A stretch of DNA of 56,447 nucleotides, taken from Flavobacteriaceae bacterium F08102. Lineage in GTDB: Bacteria; Bacteroidota; Bacteroidia; Flavobacteriales; Flavobacteriaceae. The stretch is taken from NCBI GenBank assembly GCA_023015935.1, contig JALKAY010000010.1, positions 1-56,447 on the forward strand. Reading direction: 5' to 3'. The notes beneath the pieces were generated by a model. That model had not been told where the DNA came from, did no database searches, and saw nothing but the letters and a program-made list of their open reading frames with translations. Positions within the stretch are counted from its first letter, which is position 1; each line of letters starts with the position of its first letter. Made by a program: the position numbers and the translations under genes. Shown piece by piece: positions 51,864-56,447 of the stretch.

Positions 51864-51875
51864 GTAAATATTTAC
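51864..51875. promoter_or_regulatory. Perfect 12-bp palindrome upstream of the CBASS-like operon
   Basis: GTAAATATTTAC lies 76 bp before the first gene of cassette 6. It could be an operator of the operon. No exact TAnnTTTG box was found between it and the ATG, although a one-base-shorter TATTTTG is present around 51919. Confidence 0.35.
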
Positions 51876-51950
51876 AAATAAGTCATTCTGTCTGAATTTA
51901 TTAACTGGTATTGTTTTTGTTTATTTTGAGGTAAATAAAAAAATATTCTC

Positions 51951-52913
51951 ATGGCTACAGACAAAACACAACATCTCCAACAAGTATTAGAAACACACAG
52001 AATGGCACATATCGAGAAATTACTCGATAAATACAAAGAAAAAAGACAAGAAGTTAAGGAAGCCTTAGAGGAGAATTATAAAGACAAAATTTATAATCCT
52101 ATAAACTCTGGGTCGTACGCAAAGCATACAGCCATCAATATTAAATTTGATTTGGATATTGTCGTTCCTTTTAAAAGAAATTCTTTTGATACATTAGAAG
52201 AAATGTTTAATGATGTTTTCGATTTTTTGTATGAAAAATACAAGGATGTAGCAGAAGTAAGAAAACAAAAAGTTTCAATAGGAATTATTTTTGATGCAGA
52301 TGATAATGGGGACGAAATAAATATTGATGTTGTCGCAGGTAGAGAATTAAATCAAGACCAATATACCGAAGATCATAACCTTAACTTATTCGTCAATTCT
52401 CAATACGGATTATTAGACGAAAAAACATATATCCAAACCAATATTCAAGCTCAAATAGACCATATTAAAGGAAAGAATAATGAAAGAAGCATTATTCGTT
52501 TATTAAAAATTTGGAAAACAACTAATAACGAATCCTATAAATCATTTTTTTTAGAACTTATTACAATTAAAGCATTTGATAAAGAAAGTATTTCAGGCAA
52601 TTTGTGGGATAAATTAAAATCAGTAATGGAATATATAAAGGAGAACATTACAAAAGACAACTTCACTCTAAAAGACCCTGGAAATACTAATAATGATGTT
52701 GCAGATACATTAGAAGATTGGGAGAAAACAAACTTATCGAACAAAATGTCAAATATGATTTCTAACATTGAAAATAATAGTGATAATATTAAAACATATT
52801 TTCCAATTAATGAGGAGTTTGAAGAAGAAGATGAAAATAAAGGTCAATATGGCTTAAAAGATGCAAGTATTGTTGCCCCTTCTATTCCAAACAAAAGCCA
52901 ACAGTTTGGGTAA
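51951..52913 (+). CDS. Cassette 6: CD-NTase-like nucleotidyltransferase
   Basis: A 320-aa nucleotidyltransferase of the CBASS cyclase (CD-NTase) type. The catalytic GS motif (54-55, NSGSYAKHT) and acidic residues Asp67 and Asp69 (FDLDIVV) and Asp126 (NIDVVAG) are present. The helical core IIRLLKIWK follows. In CBASS such enzymes make cyclic oligonucleotides upon phage infection. The protein ends in a flexible acidic tail finishing SQQFG; a C-terminal Gly (320) is what a Cap2 E1/E2 enzyme would conjugate. It is the first gene of a four-gene operon; its stop overlaps the next ATG. Confidence 0.85.
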   Translation: MATDKTQHLQQVLETHRMAHIEKLLDKYKEKRQEVKEALEENYKDKIYNPINSGSYAKHTAINIKFDLDIVVPFKRNSFDTLEEMFNDVFDFLYEKYKDVAEVRKQKVSIGIIFDADDNGDEINIDVVAGRELNQDQYTEDHNLNLFVNSQYGLLDEKTYIQTNIQAQIDHIKGKNNERSIIRLLKIWKTTNNESYKSFFLELITIKAFDKESISGNLWDKLKSVMEYIKENITKDNFTLKDPGNTNNDVADTLEDWEKTNLSNKMSNMISNIENNSDNIKTYFPINEEFEEEDENKGQYGLKDASIVAPSIPNKSQQFG

Positions 52914-54601
52914 TGGGTTTTCATAACATAGAAGAAATTAATAATATTGTTTCAACAATTCCTTTTATTGATGTTTTAGAAAAGTTTAAACAAGTTGGAA
53001 TATTTTTAGAAGGAAAAACATCTGTTAATCTAGAAGGGCTTAACGAAAGCTTGAATTTTGATGTTCAAATTTTCCCTCAATACCCATTAAAATCAAACGA
53101 TTCGGAAGCCATAAAGTTTATTAATAAAGATTTAATCTCGTATAATCATGTTATGGGAGATGGCTCAATATGTATTCACACGCTCCATAGTCCAAAACTA
53201 AAGCAAAAGCTACTTGCAGATTTTGAATCATTAAAAGCTTGGATAGAGAAATATTACATTAATAAAAATATAGATTCTCATTATGAACATGTCATTATAA
53301 ATGAACAGCCATTTGACGATATTTATTATTCCTATCAATTTACTGATGTAGATTATTCTTTTTCAAAAGGCGAATTTGGACAAGTAGATTTAACTCCTTT
53401 AAGCAATGGTATTTATAAGAAGAAACCAATATCTAACTTTCTAATAAAATCCTTTCAACCATTAAAAAAAACTATAAAGATAAATTCTAAGTGGAGTGAG
53501 TATTATATGAATTTTGAGGTTAAGAATATAGGATTATTCCTTTTTCTTGAGGATGTTCCTGCTTTTCATAATCGTTTTGCATTCTCTAATTGGTTAGAAT
53601 TAGAGAACTATATTCCAACTGATTTTTTGCAATTCTTATATGATTTTCAAAAAAGAAATAAAAAACATAAAAATACTTTTCTTCCAATATTTTTTGGATA
53701 TAAAACTGTGGAGAATGAAATTCATTGGATTTCTACTCTTGTAAAAATAAATGAAATACCTACAATAGGTATTCCAGTTATAGATTCAAAAGGTGTTAAA
53801 TTAAAAGGGCAATGGGAAAGTAAACTAATTAACCGGAAAATTAATTGGGCTATTACAAGAAACTCATCTTATAAATATTTATTTGGGAGAGGTACTTTTT
53901 GTGATAAAATTACTAATGCTAGAATTTTAATCATTGGTGTAGGAGCAATTGGTAGTATGGTGGCAAAAACATTGGTAAAATGTGGAGCTAAAAATATAAG
54001 TATTGTAGATTATGATGTAAAAGAACCTGAAAACGTGTGTCGTTCTGAATATAATTTCAGCAATGGACTCTATGATAAGACATTTGAATTAATTAAAACG
54101 CTACAAGAAAATTCTCCTTTTGTTAATGTGAATTTTCATAATAACAATGAATACTTTGAATCATTTATAAAAGCATTCCATAAAGATAAAGAAGCTAAAA
54201 AAGAATATGAAAAATCTTTAAATCAATTCGATATTGTCTTTAATTGTTCAACAGATAGTGATTTAATGTTTGTATTAGACCAATTGAAGCTAAGTACAGA
54301 CTTAATTAATCTCTCAATTACTAATCATGCAAAAGATTTAGTTTGTGCGTTTTACCCCAACATCTACAACTATGTTCAAAATCAGTTTATTAACATTTTA
54401 GATAACGATGTTGACGATTTATACAATCCTACTGGATGTTGGAGTCCCACATTTAAAGCTTCGTACAATGACATAAGTTTACTAACACAATATGCTTTAA
54501 AAGAGATAAATAGAAAGTATGAAGAAAATAAACCTAAAGACAATTTTACACTTTCTATAAATTCTGGAAATAATACTAATATCAAATTCACTCAATATTG
54601 A
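52913..54601 (+). CDS. cap2: Cassette 6: Cap2-like E2-E1 (ThiF) fusion
   Basis: A 562-aa protein with an N-terminal E2-like domain whose likely catalytic residue is Cys87 (MGDGSICIHT) and a C-terminal E1/ThiF adenylation domain (about 325-562). The E1 domain has GVGAIGS (342-348) and DYDVKEPENVCR, and a candidate E1 cysteine Cys509 in PTGCWSPTF. In type II CBASS, Cap2 attaches the C-terminus of the cyclase to cellular targets and primes it. The ATG overlaps the cyclase stop (TAATG), so the two are coupled. Confidence 0.88.
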   Translation: MGFHNIEEINNIVSTIPFIDVLEKFKQVGIFLEGKTSVNLEGLNESLNFDVQIFPQYPLKSNDSEAIKFINKDLISYNHVMGDGSICIHTLHSPKLKQKLLADFESLKAWIEKYYINKNIDSHYEHVIINEQPFDDIYYSYQFTDVDYSFSKGEFGQVDLTPLSNGIYKKKPISNFLIKSFQPLKKTIKINSKWSEYYMNFEVKNIGLFLFLEDVPAFHNRFAFSNWLELENYIPTDFLQFLYDFQKRNKKHKNTFLPIFFGYKTVENEIHWISTLVKINEIPTIGIPVIDSKGVKLKGQWESKLINRKINWAITRNSSYKYLFGRGTFCDKITNARILIIGVGAIGSMVAKTLVKCGAKNISIVDYDVKEPENVCRSEYNFSNGLYDKTFELIKTLQENSPFVNVNFHNNNEYFESFIKAFHKDKEAKKEYEKSLNQFDIVFNCSTDSDLMFVLDQLKLSTDLINLSITNHAKDLVCAFYPNIYNYVQNQFINILDNDVDDLYNPTGCWSPTFKASYNDISLLTQYALKEINRKYEENKPKDNFTLSINSGNNTNIKFTQY

Positions 54602-55071
54602 AAATAATTAACTCACATAAAAATGTATCTTTAGAATATGAAGAAGATTTAATCTTAAAAATTGAGAGTCTAGCATTAAAACACTATCCTAATGAATTTG
54701 GAGGTTTCTTAATTGGGTACTATTCTGACGATTTAAAAACATTAGTTTTAACAGATGTTTTATCTCCAAATGAGTATAAAAGTCATAGAGTATTATTTGA
54801 ACGAAGTGCAGAGGGAATTAAAGAAAAGTTGTTAGAGTTATTTGAACTCAACGAAAAACGCTACTATGTAGGAGAATGGCATTCGCATCCTGATGCTTCT
54901 TCTATGTATAGTTTAACAGATTTAAATGCTATGCAAAGTATAGCAGAAAGTGAAACTATAAGAATTAAAAATCCAATTTTATTAATTGTAAGCATCAATA
55001 ATCAGAAGTTAAAAAATTACACATTTTATTTATACGACAACAATACACTATTTGAATATGGCAGAAAGTAA
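54598..55071 (+). CDS. cap3: Cassette 6: Cap3-like JAMM isopeptidase
   Basis: A 157-aa JAB/MPN metalloprotease. The JAMM motif is complete: Glu33 (NEFGGFLIG) and His95-x-His97-x7-Ser105-x2-Asp108 (EWHSHPDASSMYSLTD). In type II CBASS Cap3 removes the conjugates made by Cap2. The start is TTG at 54598 overlapping the Cap2 stop; no in-frame ATG occurs before the catalytic core. Its end overlaps the next gene by 14 bp. Confidence 0.85.
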   Translation: MKIINSHKNVSLEYEEDLILKIESLALKHYPNEFGGFLIGYYSDDLKTLVLTDVLSPNEYKSHRVLFERSAEGIKEKLLELFELNEKRYYVGEWHSHPDASSMYSLTDLNAMQSIAESETIRIKNPILLIVSINNQKLKNYTFYLYDNNTLFEYGRK

Positions 55072-55933
55072 AAAGATAGAATTAAAGAGTTTGTTTGCAA
55101 GTATGCAACACCAAATGTCCGCACAACTTAGTACTAATAGAGATAATATTACACACTCAGGTTCAAAAGGTGATGCTTTAGAAAATGCTTGGATTGAATG
55201 GTTAAGAAAATATTTACCAAGCAGGTATAGTGTAGATAAAGCAATTGTTATAGATTTTGAAGGGAATATTAGCCATCAAATAGATATAGTAATTTATGAT
55301 AATTGGTTTACCCCTTTCATCTTTACACAAAATGGATTTCATTATATCCCAGCAGAGGGGGTTTATGCTGTTTTTGAAGTGAAACCTGATATTTCAGATT
55401 TTTCTGATGGGAAACACAATATTGCGTACGCAGGAGAAAAAATAGAAAGCGTAAGAGTTCTTAAAAGAGAAGCAGCAAGTTTTATCAATGGAGGGATTAA
55501 AAATTCAGCAAGACCACTCACCAAAATACTTGGAGGAATATTAACTTCAACAAAATCAGGAGAAAAAAGTAATAATAATACTTTGATTAAGCATTTCAAA
55601 GAACAGACAAACTTGAAAAGTATTGATATTGGTTGTATTGCTGATTATGGTAGTTTTTATATTGACTATAGCAGTCCAAAGAGAATCATTAAAAAGTTTG
55701 GAAGGGAACAAGATGTTACTGGAGAGATAACAGAAGCAGGGATGCAACCTTATCTTGAATATTATGAAAGCAGACAATATTTAGACTCACGTTTTAGTTC
55801 TTCAGAAAATTCTTTTGTAACATTTTTCATGCAATTAACAAGACATTTACAACAATCAATCGGAACAGTTCCTGCAATAAACTTAAATAAATATTTAGAA
55901 AGTATAAATGAAAAAATTGATGAAGATATTTAA
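55058..55933 (+). CDS. Cassette 6: DUF6602-like PD-(D/E)XK protein, putative effector
   Basis: A 291-aa soluble protein. Glu42 (GDALENAWIEWL), Asp76 (QIDIVIYD) and Glu107-x-Lys109 (GVYAVFEVKP) are spaced like a PD-(D/E)XK nuclease core; the whole resembles the DUF6602 family. It sits last in an operon with cyclase, Cap2 and Cap3 and lacks an annotated partner role. It is therefore the best candidate for the effector, presumably a nucleotide-activated nuclease, which is inference. The ATG at 55058 is preferred over an in-frame TTG two codons upstream. Confidence 0.75.
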   Translation: MAESKKIELKSLFASMQHQMSAQLSTNRDNITHSGSKGDALENAWIEWLRKYLPSRYSVDKAIVIDFEGNISHQIDIVIYDNWFTPFIFTQNGFHYIPAEGVYAVFEVKPDISDFSDGKHNIAYAGEKIESVRVLKREAASFINGGIKNSARPLTKILGGILTSTKSGEKSNNNTLIKHFKEQTNLKSIDIGCIADYGSFYIDYSSPKRIIKKFGREQDVTGEITEAGMQPYLEYYESRQYLDSRFSSSENSFVTFFMQLTRHLQQSIGTVPAINLNKYLESINEKIDEDI

Positions 55934-55964
55934 TATCTCAAAAAGTCTACTCAAAGAAATGCCA

Positions 55965-55990
55965 GCAGAGAACAATGTATCCTATGAAAA
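55965..55990 (+). repeat. attC6-like site, only 5' arm recognised
   Basis: GCAGAGAAC (55965-55973) is the exact reverse complement of 51819-51827, so cassette 6 ends here. A GTATCC-type arm follows. The expected 3' arm and R' GTT box, about 135 bp downstream, are not found, probably because the IS110-family element on the right interrupts the site. Confidence 0.55.
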
Positions 55991-56296
55991 GCACTAGTCC
56001 AGTTCTTCAAAGTTAATATTTTATTTTTATTAATTCATTTTGATGACTTTGAGGTGTTGGATTGTTGATAATTCCGAAGGATTATCAATAATTCAATTCC
56101 TATATAACTTGCTCGGCATCCTATATGTGATCCATTCTTTAATCTGACGGTCACCAGCATCTGTATGATTATAAGTTATAATAAACCCGGACACTTGCTA
56201 TAAAAATGTGATCCTCCTTTTTTAGGAAGTTACCTACGTTGTTTTGTGTTACGAGTTTGGCTACTTTTTTAATGAGCTTTGTTATTGGTTATAATT
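55991..56296. other. Non-coding region left of the IS110-family transposase
   Basis: About 300 bp without a gene. It contains a strong hairpin (56061-56098; TTGATAA and TCC arms around GAA) and two copies of ACTTGCT followed by ATGTGATCC (56107-56133 and 56193-56214). It probably includes the IS end and, if the element is of the IS1111 type, the guide (bridge/seek) RNA region downstream of the transposase. The exact IS boundary is not identified. Confidence 0.4.
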
Positions 56297-56447
56297 TTAT
56301 TTTATCACTCCTATCTGATAGGGTGTTTCTGTTTTAATTACTGCTAAGGTTCTACTTAATAGTTTTCTAGCTACTTTAATAATAACCGTTTTTGAATCTC
56401 TTCCTGTATGTTTCCTGTAATACGTCTGCATTACAGGATCAGTTCGT
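56297..56447 (-). CDS. IS110-family transposase, C-terminal part
   Basis: The last 50 codons of a minus-strand gene cut by the window edge, ending at TAA (56297-56299). The residues include RTDPVMQTYYRKHTGRDSK, then VARKLLSRTLAVIKTETPYQ and IGVIK, which is the typical end of IS110/IS116/IS902 transposases. These DEDD recombinases insert at specific targets guided by an element-encoded RNA. Its 3' end faces the last cassette. Confidence 0.8.
   Translation of the reverse strand, partial: RTDPVMQTYYRKHTGRDSKTVIIKVARKLLSRTLAVIKTETPYQIGVIK

Larger units (their letters stand above)
43773..55973 (+). mobile_element. Integron-like cassette array with six cassettes
   Basis: A recombinase gene, an attI-like site and six cassettes lie in one direction. 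Recombination points are 44914, 45685, 46422, 48677, 50872 and 51819. Each cassette starts with a GTT word, and its exact reverse complement opens the attC-like site that ends the same cassette: 10, 10, 9, 8, 10 and 9 nt matches. The complete sites are 133-136 bp and structurally conserved. Cassettes are about 771, 737, 2255, 2195 and 947 bp, and the sixth is at least 4.1 kb. The array ends at an IS110-family element. By eye the cargo genes are more AT-rich than the core genes to the left. Confidence 0.85.

Noticed and set aside
56222-56250. Possible 3' arm of attC6 (TAGGA then a GTT about 10 nt later)
   Set aside because: Pairing with the 5' arm is short and the site would be about 285 bp, twice the length of the others.
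1-56447. tRNA or rRNA genes
   Set aside because: Intergenic regions were read for cloverleaf and conserved TTCGA-type loops; none convincing was seen, though a dedicated scan was not possible.

Overview
The window is chromosomal DNA of a member of the Bacteroidota, most likely a marine Flavobacteriaceae. The evidence is the low GC content, Bacteroidota-type promoters (TAnnTTTG at -7), secreted proteins with type IX secretion (T9SS) C-terminal sorting domains, the gene order bamD-rpoZ-coaBC-DUF4835-recN, a fused alpha/beta branched-chain-type 2-oxoacid dehydrogenase E1, and several families common in flavobacteria (DUF2851, DUF6048, DUF6452, DUF6913).

Positions 1 to about 43,250 are ordinary core genome. 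In order they carry: an RmlD-like reductase, K+ channel and PspC-like protein (minus strand); uvrA, a LOG-family protein, a secreted endonuclease/phosphatase and an M1-like/outer-membrane-barrel fusion (plus); E1 dehydrogenase and a coiled-coil membrane protein; two convergent L,D-transpeptidase genes; DUF2851, cystathionine beta-synthase, glycosyltransferase and a T9SS protein; fabI, recN and the bamD-rpoZ-coaBC-DUF4835 block; ferritin, dapA and prfA; a cytochrome c lipoprotein, ClC channel and M1 peptidase; rlmD with DUF6452 and DUF6048; a four-gene operon (2OG oxygenase, SUI1, nucleoside phosphorylase, NMT1-like binding protein); and an AraC regulator.

Positions 43,281 to 55,973 are the main discovery: an integron-like gene-cassette array. 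A tyrosine recombinase (43773-44870) is followed, in the same orientation, by six cassettes. Five complete attC-like sites of 133-136 bp separate them, and a sixth is present as its 5' arm. Each cassette begins with a GTT-anchored 8-10 nt word whose exact reverse complement opens the attC-like site ending the same cassette (six of six pairs). This is the signature expected of circularising integron cassettes. The internal hairpins show compensatory base changes. The recombinase shows no obvious IntI-specific insertion, its gene points the same way as the cassettes, and the R' boxes fit only GTT rather than GTTRRRY. This may therefore be an integron-like system outside the classical IntI family.

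The cargo is: (1) a small lipoprotein; (2) a two-TM membrane protein; (3) a UvrD/Rep-like helicase; (4) an alpha/beta hydrolase, ECF sigma factor and four-TM protein; (5) a frameshifted membrane protein plus a possible PUA/ASCH-like protein; (6) a complete four-gene anti-phage-type operon. Cassette 6 encodes a CD-NTase-like nucleotidyltransferase ending in glycine, an E2-E1 fusion (Cap2-like), a JAMM peptidase (Cap3-like) and a PD-(D/E)XK-type DUF6602-like protein, which is a type II CBASS-like architecture. The right edge (56297-56447) is the C-terminus of an IS110-family transposase lying next to or inside the last attC-like site.
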